A stretch of DNA of 64,000 nucleotides, from assembly GCA_048264125.1 (NCBI GenBank), contig JBLXDM010000007.1:124001-188000 (forward strand). The letters run 5' to 3'. The DNA is from M1-B18 sp048264125 (GTDB lineage: Bacteria > Bacillota > Clostridia > Peptostreptococcales > Natronincolaceae). This document shows positions 17,830 to 25,885 of the stretch, piece after piece. The position numbers and the translations under genes are program-made. The notes beneath the pieces are model-generated. The model saw only the letters and a list, made by a program, of their open reading frames with translations. It did not search any database and was not told the DNA's origin. Position 1 is the first letter of the stretch; each line of letters opens with the position of its first letter.

Positions 17830-17857
17830 GAATAATGAAAAGTGAATAGTGAATAGT
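17830..17857. repeat. Tandem 7-bp repeat, four degenerate copies
   Basis: GAATAAT, GAAAAGT, GAATAGT, GAATAGT in tandem just after the M18 gene, followed 25 bases later by a terminator hairpin. Same order and similar bases as 11154-11232. Confidence 0.7.
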
Positions 17858-17880
17858 TAAAGAAAAGACCAAAAAAGTAA

Positions 17881-17922
17881 AGGCCAGTGGAAAATCTTAA
17901 ATTTTTAACTGGTCTTTTTTTT
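17881..17922 (+). terminator. Intrinsic terminator after the M18 gene
   Basis: GGCCAGT.GAAAA pairs with TTTTAACTGGTC around a short AT loop, followed by eight Ts. The stem resembles the terminator at 11200-11232. Confidence 0.8.
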
Positions 17923-18080
17923 ATCTCCAAATCTATTCACTAATTTTTTGAAATGTTGTATTAAGTTTAAAAATTAAGAAAATATAATATTAGGATTGAA
18001 AAATTAATTATGCATAATGAAGGATATTGAGGTTTTACGTTGAATTTTATTCTTAAGAAATTTTAGGGGGTTTAAAATTG

Positions 18081-18905
18081 ATGCAAATTATTACTGATAG
18101 TTCCTGCGATCTACCAAAAGAATTAATTGAAAAGCATGACATTATTGTGGTGCCATTAAACATTGAAATTGATGAGAAAAGCTATCTGGATGGAATAGAA
18201 TTATCCCATCACGATTTCTACAATAAAATGGCAGAGTCACCTACTTTGCCGAAGACTTCGCAGCCTTCGCCCCATAGCTTTATTGAGGCATTTAAAGAGG
18301 CGGCGAAAAAGAAAAGGGAGGTTCTAAGTGTACTTCTATCCTCGAAGCTGAGCGGTACCTTTGAGACAGCTGTGCTGGCCCGAGAGCTATTAGGTGAGGA
18401 GGTACAGATATTCGACTCCTTGAGCGGCTCTATGGGCTTAGGGCTACAGGTTTTAAAGGCCTGCAAGCTAATTGAAGAGGGACTGGATCTCAATGGTGTA
18501 ATTGAAAGGCTGAAGGAATACAGGGACCAGCTGAAGGTATATGTGTATTTAGAGACCATTGAAAATGCTGTAAAGGGCGGAAGAGTCAGCAGGACTAAGG
18601 AAATTATCGCAAACCTACTGAATGTAAAGGTGGTTGTCCATGTAGAGGATGGATATGTAAGGATCTTAAAGTCCTTAAGAGGAAAGAGAAAGGCAATTAA
18701 TTTTATGCTGGATAAGCTGGCGGAGCAGCAGGAGACAATAAAGGATAAGGTTATCGGCATAACCCACTGCGATTGTCTTGAGGATGCCATAGCTCTTAAG
18801 GACGAAATAGTTAAGCGTTTTAATCCTGAAAACGTTATAATTACAACAATGGGTCCTGTAATTGGTACACATGCAGGCCATGGGGGCTTGCTGGTAACCT
18901 TCTAA
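18081..18905 (+). CDS. DegV family fatty-acid-binding protein
   Basis: A 274-residue DegV protein: N-terminal IITDSSCDLPKELI, central SSKLSGTFETAVLA, DSLSGSMGLGLQVL and C-terminal GPVIGTHAGHGGLLV. DegV/FakB proteins bind a fatty acid and present it to the kinase FakA; other DegV members have unknown ligands. No FakA is near. The start is ATG 18081 or the TTG just before it, after AGGGGG. A bidirectional terminator separates it from the convergent LysR gene. Confidence 0.92.
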   Translation: MQIITDSSCDLPKELIEKHDIIVVPLNIEIDEKSYLDGIELSHHDFYNKMAESPTLPKTSQPSPHSFIEAFKEAAKKKREVLSVLLSSKLSGTFETAVLARELLGEEVQIFDSLSGSMGLGLQVLKACKLIEEGLDLNGVIERLKEYRDQLKVYVYLETIENAVKGGRVSRTKEIIANLLNVKVVVHVEDGYVRILKSLRGKRKAINFMLDKLAEQQETIKDKVIGITHCDCLEDAIALKDEIVKRFNPENVIITTMGPVIGTHAGHGGLLVTF

Positions 18906-18923
18906 GGTATTTCAAAATAGAAA

Positions 18924-18959
18924 AACAGATGACGATATGATTTATTGTCATCTGTTTTT
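18924..18959. terminator. Bidirectional intrinsic terminator
   Basis: AAACAGATGAC / GTCATCTGTTT stem between convergent DegV (+) and LysR (-) genes, with T-runs on both strands. Confidence 0.8.
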
Positions 18960-18961
18960 GA

Positions 18962-19876
18962 TTATATGCCAATGCTATGGCTCCCTTGATAATATTGACA
19001 GACAAAATCCTGAAAGGTTTTTTCCAGAGGTGAGGGGGTTCTATATTTGTGGAAAACAAAATAAAAGCTTCTGCTAAGTCTTACGCCCTTTATCCTTAGG
19101 GCCCTTAGGGCTTTAAGCTTAATTTCGTCCTCGACAGCCCTTTTAGAAAGGAAGGATATGCCCATTCCCCTTCGTATGCATTGCTTTATGGCCTCAGTGC
19201 TTTCAATATGGGCAATAATATTCAAATCGCTTATACTGAGCTTATTGTCCACTAGGACCTGCTCCACCAGATGTCTGGTGCCAGAGCCCTTTTCTCTGAA
19301 TATAAAGCATTCCTGAAGAATATCCTTAAGCTCAATTTCCTCCTGCGTATTATAAGGCGGCTCCTCAGGCGTAATCAAAAAAAGCTCATCGGAAACCAAA
19401 TCAAAATAGGTCAGCTGGTTGTTTTGAAGCTTAGCGCCAACTATTCCAAAGTCTATGTCCCCCTGTGTGATACCCTCCAAAACCTCCTGAGAATCATAAT
19501 GAAAAATACTGAAGGTTACCTCTGGATAGATTTTATTAAACTCACATATTAATTCCGGGACTATGTATTGCTCAGGTATCGTGCTGGAGGCAATTTCAAT
19601 GTTACCCACCATCTTACCTCGATACTCGTTTAATCTAAAAAGGGCATTTTCCTTTAGATTCATTATATTCATGGCATATTCATATAATATCTCCCCTGCC
19701 TTAGTTAGAGAGGTATTCCTGTTGGAACGATTTACAAGTATCGTGTTTAGCTCCTTTTCTAAATTCAGTATATGACTGCTGACTGTAGGCTGAGTCAGAT
19801 AAAGATATTCCGCTGCCTTTGAAAAGCTTTTAAGCTTTGCAACAGCCACAAAGGTTTCTAGCTGTCTGAAATCCAT
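18962..19876 (-). CDS. LysR family transcriptional regulator
   Basis: A 304-residue LysR-type regulator: helix-turn-helix at residues 1-60 (FVAVAKLKSFSKAAEYLYLT, QPTVSSHILNLEKEL), linker helix, and a substrate-binding domain from about 90 with the IEIASSTIPEQYIVPELI start. The profile resembles CysL-like or selenium-metabolism-associated members, which sense sulphur metabolites, but the ligand cannot be read. The start ATG has GGAGGAATT upstream. The adjacent same-strand gene is a metal exporter; LysR proteins usually control divergent neighbours, and there is none here. Confidence 0.92.
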   Translation of the reverse strand: MDFRQLETFVAVAKLKSFSKAAEYLYLTQPTVSSHILNLEKELNTILVNRSNRNTSLTKAGEILYEYAMNIMNLKENALFRLNEYRGKMVGNIEIASSTIPEQYIVPELICEFNKIYPEVTFSIFHYDSQEVLEGITQGDIDFGIVGAKLQNNQLTYFDLVSDELFLITPEEPPYNTQEEIELKDILQECFIFREKGSGTRHLVEQVLVDNKLSISDLNIIAHIESTEAIKQCIRRGMGISFLSKRAVEDEIKLKALRALRIKGVRLSRSFYFVFHKYRTPSPLEKTFQDFVCQYYQGSHSIGI

Positions 19877-19943
19877 ATAAATTCCTCCAATATGTAGATA
19901 ATTCTATATATACTATAATATATAATAATTAAAAAATAGTCCA

Positions 19944-20885
19944 TTACTTTGGACTATCTTTGAGGTATTCATCAGCATCTGGGCAATCTCCGCAGTTCTG
20001 CTTATCATAGTGTACAAGACAAGGATTTACATGAATTAGGACATCCACGACATCCGCATTTTTCTTTATGATATTTTCCTTTGCTCTGGCAGAGGCAGCA
20101 TGACCCTCTTCCACTGTTATTTTGGGATTTACGCAAATTTTCATATCAACAAATAGCTTGGAACCGTACTGTCTTACCTTTACATCCTTCACGGATTTTA
20201 CTCCACTAGCCTTCAGAGCTGCAGCCCTTATTTCATCTAGCACCGCCTTTTCAGGTGCCTTATCCATAAGGCTGTTAATGGCCTCTATGTAAATGGTTAT
20301 CCCCGTTTTAAAAATCAAGAGGGATACAATAATACCGGCAACTGGGTCCATAAAGGGAAAGCCATAGATTGCTCCGGCTATACCTATCAGAGTAGCTGAG
20401 GAGGCCAAAACGTCGGATCTGTGGTTCCAGGCATCTGCAATCACAGCAGAGCTCTTGATTTTCCTGCCTATTCTAACAGAGTATTGATACATTCCCTCCT
20501 TCATAATGATGGATATTATAGCAGCATAAATTGCAACGGATTTCGGAGGGCTAATGGAGCCTGCTATTAAAAGCTGTAAAGCCTCATAGCCTATGCCTAA
20601 GGCAGTAAAGCATAAAATAATTGCTAAAAGCTTTGAAGTGATGTTTTCAGCTCTATGATGACCATAGGGATGGGACTCATCCGGCGGTTTATGGGCTATC
20701 CTAAGGCCTTGAAGCAGTACAACATTACCCAATAGGTCGGATGCTGAATTAAAAGCATCTGCAATCAATGCTGTACTTCCTGACAAATAACCGATGCTGC
20801 CCTTTAGAATAGTCAATACTACATTTCCCATTATACTGACTAAGGATACTTTTTTTATTTCAAGAAATCTGTTCTGATCTTCCAT
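19944..20885 (-). CDS. Cation diffusion facilitator (CDF) transporter
   Basis: A 313-residue CDF exporter with six membrane segments (residues about 15-215) and a cytoplasmic ferredoxin-like C-terminal domain. Expected metal-site residues in helix 2 read NSASD and in helix 5 NHRSD; both carry N rather than D or H at the first position, so metal choice (Mn, Fe, Zn) is uncertain. The C-terminus ends in CxxC-like residues (KQNCGDCPDADE), an unusual tail that might bind metal. The start is the ATG after AGGTAGGTG; the upstream ATG at 20921 lacks a site. It is on the same strand as the LysR gene, 67 bases upstream. Confidence 0.9.
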   Translation of the reverse strand: MEDQNRFLEIKKVSLVSIMGNVVLTILKGSIGYLSGSTALIADAFNSASDLLGNVVLLQGLRIAHKPPDESHPYGHHRAENITSKLLAIILCFTALGIGYEALQLLIAGSISPPKSVAIYAAIISIIMKEGMYQYSVRIGRKIKSSAVIADAWNHRSDVLASSATLIGIAGAIYGFPFMDPVAGIIVSLLIFKTGITIYIEAINSLMDKAPEKAVLDEIRAAALKASGVKSVKDVKVRQYGSKLFVDMKICVNPKITVEEGHAASARAKENIIKKNADVVDVLIHVNPCLVHYDKQNCGDCPDADEYLKDSPK

Positions 20886-21005
20886 AAAACACCTACCTTT
20901 ATAGAAAATTATCAAGCGCATTACTATTATCTGAATACGATTAGGAGGATATGCAAATACTTTTGATTATAAAAACAATATCCAGATAATTTAGGAGGCT
21001 TATAC

Positions 21006-21455
21006 ATGGCAGAAATTATAGAGCTCCACGATTACAGATTAACGAAGCAGAGGGAGTTTTTCATTAATCTTTATCGATTTTTAAATAACAATATGAATCA
21101 AAGCTTTGATGAGCTTCAAATAAAGCTGAAGGAGGAGCTGAAGCAGCTATTTGAAAGCCAGTCCTTTGATACCCTATACATACACTATTTTAATATACCC
21201 ATAATAACCTTTATCGTAACAGTCTTTGTAAAAAACAGTGATCTAAGCTGTTTTTTTCCAAAGATTATTAAAATAGATAACGAGGATAACATTCAAATGT
21301 TTAAAAATACCCTCGTAAAGATTCTGGATACCTTTGTTGAGGGGTATACAGAAAAGGATAATAGGCCAGCGTTAGAGGAGGGCTTAGATCTCGTTATCAA
21401 TAATTTATATAAGGATTTATTAGAAATGATACCGGATGAGATAATCATAGTTTAA
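21006..21455 (+). CDS. Uncharacterised cytosolic protein
   Basis: A 149-residue protein with no membrane segment, signal peptide or recognised motif. It starts MAEIIELHDYRLTKQREFF, has an acidic helical middle, and ends ...LLEMIPDEIIIV. The start ATG follows TAGGAGG and a strong terminator follows the stop, so it is a convincing single-gene transcript. Function unknown. It lies just upstream of the Spo0A-box gap, but its own terminator isolates it. Confidence 0.75.
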   Translation: MAEIIELHDYRLTKQREFFINLYRFLNNNMNQSFDELQIKLKEELKQLFESQSFDTLYIHYFNIPIITFIVTVFVKNSDLSCFFPKIIKIDNEDNIQMFKNTLVKILDTFVEGYTEKDNRPALEEGLDLVINNLYKDLLEMIPDEIIIV

Positions 21456-21457
21456 TA

Positions 21458-21492
21458 AAAATAGCAGGAGGCCGCGCCTTCTGCTATTTTTA
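21458..21492 (+). terminator. Intrinsic terminator
   Basis: AAATAGCAGGAGGC pairs with GCCTTCTGCTATTT with a three-base loop and T-rich tail. Confidence 0.9.
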
Positions 21493-21743
21493 TTTTATAA
21501 ACCAATGCAGTCCTAATCAATGATTCCTTTGAGCATTCCCCGAATACTATATAGTACTCAGTGTCATCTCTGCCCTCATATGGCTATATGCATAAAATCT
21601 CCCATTTCATTCGTAGAAAACAAAATTGTTATAAAATATGGGTATATAGGACTATTATTGTACCAAAATATGGAATAATTGTTAGCTTTTATGATATAAT
21701 TACTTGTCAGTAGCTTTGTATTGGTTATAAGGGATATTTCGAA

Positions 21744-21807
21744 TGTCGAATTATAAGTAAATTTGTCGAATTATAATAAGAGGTAAAAATAATAGTATAT
21801 AGAATAT
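21744..21807 (+). promoter_or_regulatory. Two Spo0A boxes and a sigma-H-like promoter
   Basis: Two perfect TGTCGAA boxes (21744-21750, 21764-21770) stand exactly 20 bp apart, inside the longer repeat TGTCGAATTATAA. Nine bases after the second lies AGAGGTAAA (21779-21787), matching the sigma-H -35 consensus RNAGGAWWW except for one base, then 11 bases, then ATAGAATAT (21799-21807), matching RNNGAATWW fully. Spo0A boxes beside a sigma-H promoter is the arrangement of early-sporulation genes in Bacillus. The next open frame with a good ribosome site is only 22 codons (21969); the next real gene starts at 22405. Confidence 0.6.
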
Positions 21808-21968
21808 TATTATTTACGAAATATTTCACGCTTGCCAAGTAGTCACATGCAGCTGGTTGATTTGTAGCAAAAGGGCATATTAAAATCGTGGATAATGATT
21901 ATAGGTATTTATAAACTCTATGGTGAAATATCGAAATTTATCGAAATTGAAAGATAGGAAGGGGTTGA

Positions 21969-22037
21969 ATGAGGAAGCACTTAACTATGGAGAACAATGA
22001 AAGAAAAATATTTATTAAGGATATCCCAAAAGGATGA
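21969..22037 (+). CDS. Possible 22-residue peptide
   Basis: A 22-codon frame starting at ATG with AAGGGGTTGA upstream (product MRKHLTMENNERKIFIKDIP plus KG). It is the only frame with a plausible ribosome site downstream of the Spo0A/sigma-H-like promoter before 22405. Too short to test by homology by eye; it could be a peptide, a leader frame or chance. The rest of 21493-22404 shows no gene. Confidence 0.25.
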   Translation: MRKHLTMENNERKIFIKDIPKG

Positions 22038-22211
22038 ATTATATAATACAGGAACCTGTGTGAAAAGTAATCCTTAGATTTTACAAATACTTTTACGCCT
22101 TGAGCATTCAATTGCAGCCGGTAAATAAAAGCTTATAACAGCTTTTAACTGATGCTACATATGATTTGGCAATTACTTGTGAATTATACGCATACATACA
22201 CAGTTTAGGAA

Positions 22212-22295
22212 GAGACCTAAGCAGAGCTACTTGATTGAAGCAAAGGTCTGTTTTACTTCCGCAACCGGTTTTAGCGTAGCTCTGGTCACTTTTTA
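22212..22295 (+). other. Long folded hairpin with terminator-like end
   Basis: CAGAGCTAC (22222-22230) pairs perfectly with GTAGCTCTG (22276-22284), extended by GAC/GTC beyond a five-base bulge. The 45-base loop contains an inner stem (GAAG.AAA with TTT.ACTTC). Five Ts follow. A smaller hairpin, AAAAGCT / AGCTTTT, lies at 22127-22146. The pair could end a non-coding transcript from the 21.8-kb promoter or form a leader of the gene at 22405. Confidence 0.5.
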
Positions 22296-22404
22296 AGAGC
22301 ATTTTAATATTCGATCAATACATAAAAAGGACAGAATTGAGCTTTCTTATGCTGTAAACAAAAATATAAAAAATAATCTTCACTACAACAAAGGAGGAAA
22401 TAAA

Positions 22405-23391
22405 ATGCGTAATAAAACAATGCTTAGAATGTTAATAGCAGTCCTTATGATTGCCAGCCTCGCGATTATGCCTGTAAGCGCAGCACAGGAAGAAACTTTT
22501 CATTGGGGAGACACTGCCTACAAAATTATCGTACCAGGGTTTATTGAAGTTAGAACAATGACAATTTATGATCAAGAAGTAGAAGTAATTGTTGCTGAAA
22601 AGCCAGAATTGAAAAGTAATATGAGATATGATTTTTTTGAAATCGTAACAACGGATACTTCTGCTACTATGATTACTTCAATGGTGAAAACCATGGAGGA
22701 TGAGTTAGGTGATTTAATGGCTGATTTAGAGAATGGTCGACTTGTATTCAGTCCATCTATGTATGCTAGTTTAGATGAAGTAGAAGGCCAACCACTATAT
22801 TTAGGTTTTTCTTTCCGTAATGCAGGTTTCGAAGTAATATATGATTTCCCAGTTTGGTTTTTATTTGAAGAGGCAGGAGCTTCTACTCCTTCAACAGAGC
22901 CAGCTCCGGAGCCAACACCAGAGCCAGCACCAGCTCAAGAATCAGTATCAGTTAAGGAAGTCAGCGCTGTGCCTACAGCTTCTAAGGTAATAGTAAATGG
23001 TCAGCAGGTTGCCTTTGAAGCTTATACTATTGAAGGATATAACTACTTCAAGCTTAGAGATCTAGCTATGGCAGTTACAGGCTCAGAAAAGCAATTCGAA
23101 GTGACCTGGGATGAAGCAAAAAATGCCATCAATCTTGTATCCGGAGAAGCCTACACCTCTGTTGGAAATGAGTTAGCTGCAGGAACAGGAACTGCTGCAG
23201 TTATGGGAAGCACCAATCAGTCTACAATCTATTTAAATGGAGAAGTGATTGCCCTTGATGCTTATACAATTAACGGAAGCAACTACTTTAAGCTGAGAGA
23301 TGTAGCAGCAGTTTTCGATTTTGGCGTTGCATGGGACGGCGTATTGAATCAAATCGTAATTGATACAGCTGCTGGTTACGTAGCAGAATAA
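22405..23391 (+). CDS. Secreted protein with copper amine oxidase N-like (stalk) domains
   Basis: A 328-residue exported protein. Residues 1-27 are a signal peptide (MLIAVLMIASLAIMPVSAA). Residues about 28-155 are a domain I do not recognise. A proline/glutamate-rich linker (TEPAPEPTPEPAPAQE) follows, then two related repeats, each VNG/LNG...AYTI.G.NYFKLRD, at about 195-250 and 270-325, as in the copper amine oxidase N-terminal (PF07833) stalk domain common in Firmicute surface proteins. No sortase signal or lipobox. The start ATG has AAAGGAGG. The long leader with Spo0A boxes suggests stationary or sporulation-phase control, but this is inference. Confidence 0.85.
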   Translation: MRNKTMLRMLIAVLMIASLAIMPVSAAQEETFHWGDTAYKIIVPGFIEVRTMTIYDQEVEVIVAEKPELKSNMRYDFFEIVTTDTSATMITSMVKTMEDELGDLMADLENGRLVFSPSMYASLDEVEGQPLYLGFSFRNAGFEVIYDFPVWFLFEEAGASTPSTEPAPEPTPEPAPAQESVSVKEVSAVPTASKVIVNGQQVAFEAYTIEGYNYFKLRDLAMAVTGSEKQFEVTWDEAKNAINLVSGEAYTSVGNELAAGTGTAAVMGSTNQSTIYLNGEVIALDAYTINGSNYFKLRDVAAVFDFGVAWDGVLNQIVIDTAAGYVAE

Positions 23392-23409
23392 TAGTAGTAT
23401 ATTTACCAT

Positions 23410-23465
23410 GAGGGTGTCCAAGAATTGAAGGCTTAAGCTTTTGAGGAGGGGCACCCTCTTTTGGT
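23410..23465 (+). terminator. Intrinsic terminator after the stalk-domain gene
   Basis: GAGGGTG (23410-23416) pairs with CACCCTC around a long internal region containing GGCTTAAGCTTTT; a short T-run follows. The 230 bases from there to the next gene hold nothing I recognise. Confidence 0.65.
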
Positions 23466-23692
23466 ATAAAAATCAAAGCTAGAGCTCCAATCATGCATAA
23501 CAAATACCGTAGTTGTTTAGTTATGAGAATAAAGATGCAAATAAGGATATCGGAAAAATTTATTTGCTATAGAAATGTAAAAATTGAAAAATAGCAATTG
23601 ATAAACGTAATTTGTGATATATTTTTTTGCTATACGTATCAAAGATTTTAGAAAGCTCCATCTGATAACTCATTAGAAAGGATGTGCAAGCC

Positions 23693-24082
23693 GTGAGAAT
23701 CGAGCATGTTGCTATATGGACCAGAAATGTAGAGAAATTGAAGACATTTTATACAGATTACTTTGGCGGAATCGCTGGAGAGAAATATATAAATTCAACG
23801 AAATCCTTTGAATCATACTTTATTAGATTTGATTCAGGTGCAAGGCTTGAACTTATGCAAATGCCAACAATTCCTTTGAATTTGAATGATACGATTAAAC
23901 AATATATCGGATTAACACACCTTGCCATTTCAGTAGGGAGCATTGAGAAGGTTAAAAGCCTTACTGATGAATTGATGAAAGCGGGTTATAGGGTAGTCAG
24001 TGAGCCTCGTTATACCGGAGATGGCTATTATGAAAGTTGCATATTAGACCCTGATGGAAACAGAATAGAGTTAACAGAATAA
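23693..24082 (+). CDS. VOC family (glyoxalase-like) protein
   Basis: A 129-residue vicinal-oxygen-chelate domain: RIEHVAIWTRN start, LELMQM, THLAISVGS and a terminal DPDGNRIELTE. The four expected metal ligands (H, E, H, E) are all present, as in lactoylglutathione lyase-type enzymes. Substrate not determinable; could be a dioxygenase, glyoxalase or resistance protein. The GTG at 23693 has AAAGGA at the right distance; the GTG nine bases earlier sits too close to it. Confidence 0.88.
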   Translation: MRIEHVAIWTRNVEKLKTFYTDYFGGIAGEKYINSTKSFESYFIRFDSGARLELMQMPTIPLNLNDTIKQYIGLTHLAISVGSIEKVKSLTDELMKAGYRVVSEPRYTGDGYYESCILDPDGNRIELTE

Positions 24083-24213
24083 ATAAAACAGAGCATGATA
24101 TAGTTATATGAAATAAGCAGTTGGAATTCGTGAATTAGACTGTTCTACGGATGAGGATGAGGTGAATAAAAAATAGACCATACTCAGGCCTATTCAAAAA
24201 ATATTATATGGTT

Positions 24214-24444
24214 CTATTTAGCTAATTTCAACTTAGCAATATCATACAAATTTTCTTTAGTAACTGCTTCAATTGAATTAATTTTATTTGCGATATCATC
24301 AAGCTTTGCGGAAGTGGTGGTTCTAAATTCAATTAGTTCAGCAGTTTGTTCAACAACGGAATTAAGATTTTTTTTGATTTCTACTTGACCTTGCTTAAGC
24401 TCTTTAAGTTCGTTTAATATTTGGTTAAGAATTTCATTTTCCAT
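24214..24444 (-). CDS. Small coiled-coil protein
   Basis: A 76-residue protein predicted as continuous coiled coil (ILNQILNELKELKQGQVEIK then further heptads). AAGGAG lies nine bases before the ATG. Such short helical frames often occur in Clostridia as unnamed proteins; no motif or partner is recognised. Confidence 0.6.
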   Translation of the reverse strand: MENEILNQILNELKELKQGQVEIKKNLNSVVEQTAELIEFRTTTSAKLDDIANKINSIEAVTKENLYDIAKLKLAK

Positions 24445-24531
24445 AGTATCACGCTCCTTGCTATTATTATACAGGATAAAAAGACTATTTTAAAGTCTTA
24501 AATCGTGTGGTGGTTAAATGATAACAAAAAA

Positions 24532-24572
24532 AGAAAAAACCCTCAAAGTAAGCTCAGGAAAGCCTTTGAGGG
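24532..24572 (-). terminator. Terminator of the tRNA-Leu gene
   Basis: On the minus strand CCCTCAAAG pairs with CTTTGAGGG around a 15-base loop and is followed by six Ts. Confidence 0.8.
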
Positions 24573-24583
24573 ACCTTATGTAT

Positions 24584-24670
24584 TGGTGCCGCGGAAGGGA
24601 ATCGAACCCCCATGCCCTTACGAGCGGCAGATTTTGAGTCTGCTGCGTCTGCCAGTTTCGCCACCGCGGC
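24584..24670 (-). tRNA. tRNA-Leu (anticodon CAA)
   Basis: 87-nt minus-strand gene with encoded CCA. Acceptor GCCGCGG pairs with CCGCGGC; anticodon loop CTCAAAA gives CAA, reading UUG; a long variable arm (CCGCTCGTAAGGGCATGG region) as expected for leucine tRNA; T-arm GGGGGTTCGATTCCC. Confidence 0.97.
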
Positions 24671-24688
24671 ATATTTAGTACGAAATTT

Positions 24689-24717
24689 ATCTTACCATAT
24701 CCAAGTAACAAAGTCAA
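24689..24717 (-). promoter_or_regulatory. Sigma-A-type promoter of tRNA-Leu(CAA)
   Basis: On the minus strand TTGACT (24717-24712) and TAAGAT (24694-24689) with a 17-base spacer, 18 bases before the tRNA. Confidence 0.8.
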
Positions 24718-24806
24718 CACTGGATATATAGAAAATAATACAAGTGTTTTCAAACATCTTGATTTGGTATAATGGTGCAAACAAAGGATTTAAGGAGGAA
24801 ACACCT

Positions 24807-25742
24807 GTGGACCCACTTTCTCATGCCTTAATTGGCCTGTCTACCTTCAGTCTGTTAAATCCCCCCGCCCTCAGCAATCCTGCCTGTCTAGGGGCAGTGC
24901 TTGGCTCAGTAGCTCCTGACCTGGATATTATAGCCAGAATAAAGGGAGATTATGTATATCTCAAGCATCATAGGGTTGAAAGTCACTCGATTCCCGGAGC
25001 AATATTCATAGCTCTTTGTATAACATTCCTGTTGATATTATTTTTTGGACTTCAAAGCCTGAAGGAGACCTTATTCTGGAGCCTGATCGGTGTGTTTTCC
25101 CACATAATAATGGATTATCTGAACTCTTATGGCGTAGCACTGCTCTACCCATTTAGCAGACGAAAATACACCTTGAGTCTGTTGATGATATATGACCCTA
25201 TAGTAATTCTTATCTGTACCTATATCATGTTCTTCAAAATGGATAGTGCCCTTGAATATATAATGCTTCCGGGGATTTTCCTAGGCTATTTATTAATTAA
25301 GGCATTGGAAAAGAATAAACTCAAGAGTAGACTTCGTATGCATTTCAACGAGGAATATAGAATTGAGGCAGTAGATATAATGCCCTCTACGCTGAACCCC
25401 TTTAAATGGGATTATATCGTCAGCACCAGCTGTAGGTATATAGTAGGGGAAATCTATAGCGCTAGAGGAAAAATTCACCATTTTAGGAGCTTGAAGAAGG
25501 TATGGAGTCCAATAATCGAAAAGACTCTTAAGGAAGAATTGGGTATCTATTTTAAAAGCTTCTCTCCAATTTTTCATATTGATGTAGATTTTAGGGAAGA
25601 TCTAACTATTAAATTGACGGATCTTAGGTATCGTATAAAGAATGAATTTATGCATTTTGCATACTTTTATTATGATGAGGAGCAGCAATTAATTTCAAGT
25701 GAGTTTCAGCCCTTTGGCCTAAAGAGTAGAATAAAAATTTAG
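24807..25742 (+). CDS. DUF457 (YdjM/YfhP-like) membrane-bound hydrolase
   Basis: A 311-residue integral membrane protein with the DUF457 signature: DPLSHALIGLSTFSL, then GSVAPDLDIIARI, HHRVESHSIPGA and SHIIMDYLNSYG. Conserved His and Asp residues suggest a metal site facing the membrane, and annotated members are called metal-dependent hydrolases, without proven substrate. Four to five hydrophobic segments occupy residues about 60-185; the C-terminal third is soluble. The start GTG follows AAGGAGG; the upstream in-frame extension to 24744 lacks a site. It overlaps none of its neighbours. Confidence 0.82.
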   Translation: MDPLSHALIGLSTFSLLNPPALSNPACLGAVLGSVAPDLDIIARIKGDYVYLKHHRVESHSIPGAIFIALCITFLLILFFGLQSLKETLFWSLIGVFSHIIMDYLNSYGVALLYPFSRRKYTLSLLMIYDPIVILICTYIMFFKMDSALEYIMLPGIFLGYLLIKALEKNKLKSRLRMHFNEEYRIEAVDIMPSTLNPFKWDYIVSTSCRYIVGEIYSARGKIHHFRSLKKVWSPIIEKTLKEELGIYFKSFSPIFHIDVDFREDLTIKLTDLRYRIKNEFMHFAYFYYDEEQQLISSEFQPFGLKSRIKI

Positions 25743-25789
25743 TCTGTCATAAAAAATAAATTATAATAGAGTTTACATTAAAAATGGTA

Positions 25790-25816
25790 TCATAATGAAC
25801 AAAGCCTTCATATTAT
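25790..25816 (+). promoter_or_regulatory. Possible sigma-E-like sporulation promoter
   Basis: TCATAAT (25790-25796), 12 bases, then CATATTAT (25809-25816), about 70 bases before the start of the SPOCS-like gene. Matches the mother-cell sigma-E pattern (ATA -35, CATA..T -10) but is short and could be chance in AT-rich sequence. Confidence 0.4.
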
Positions 25817-25885
25817 GAACTGGGAATAGACGAAGTTGACATAACGCCGTTTATGCCTATGTTGATATAATAGGAGGATAACTAA

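Noticed and set aside
18218..18790. 190-codon minus-strand frame inside degV
   Set aside because: Serine/leucine-rich shadow of the DegV gene, which has a strong ribosome site and full family motifs.
22108..22302. 64-codon minus-strand frame
   Set aside because: Lies entirely over the folded hairpin and has no ribosome binding site; more likely a shadow of the RNA structure.
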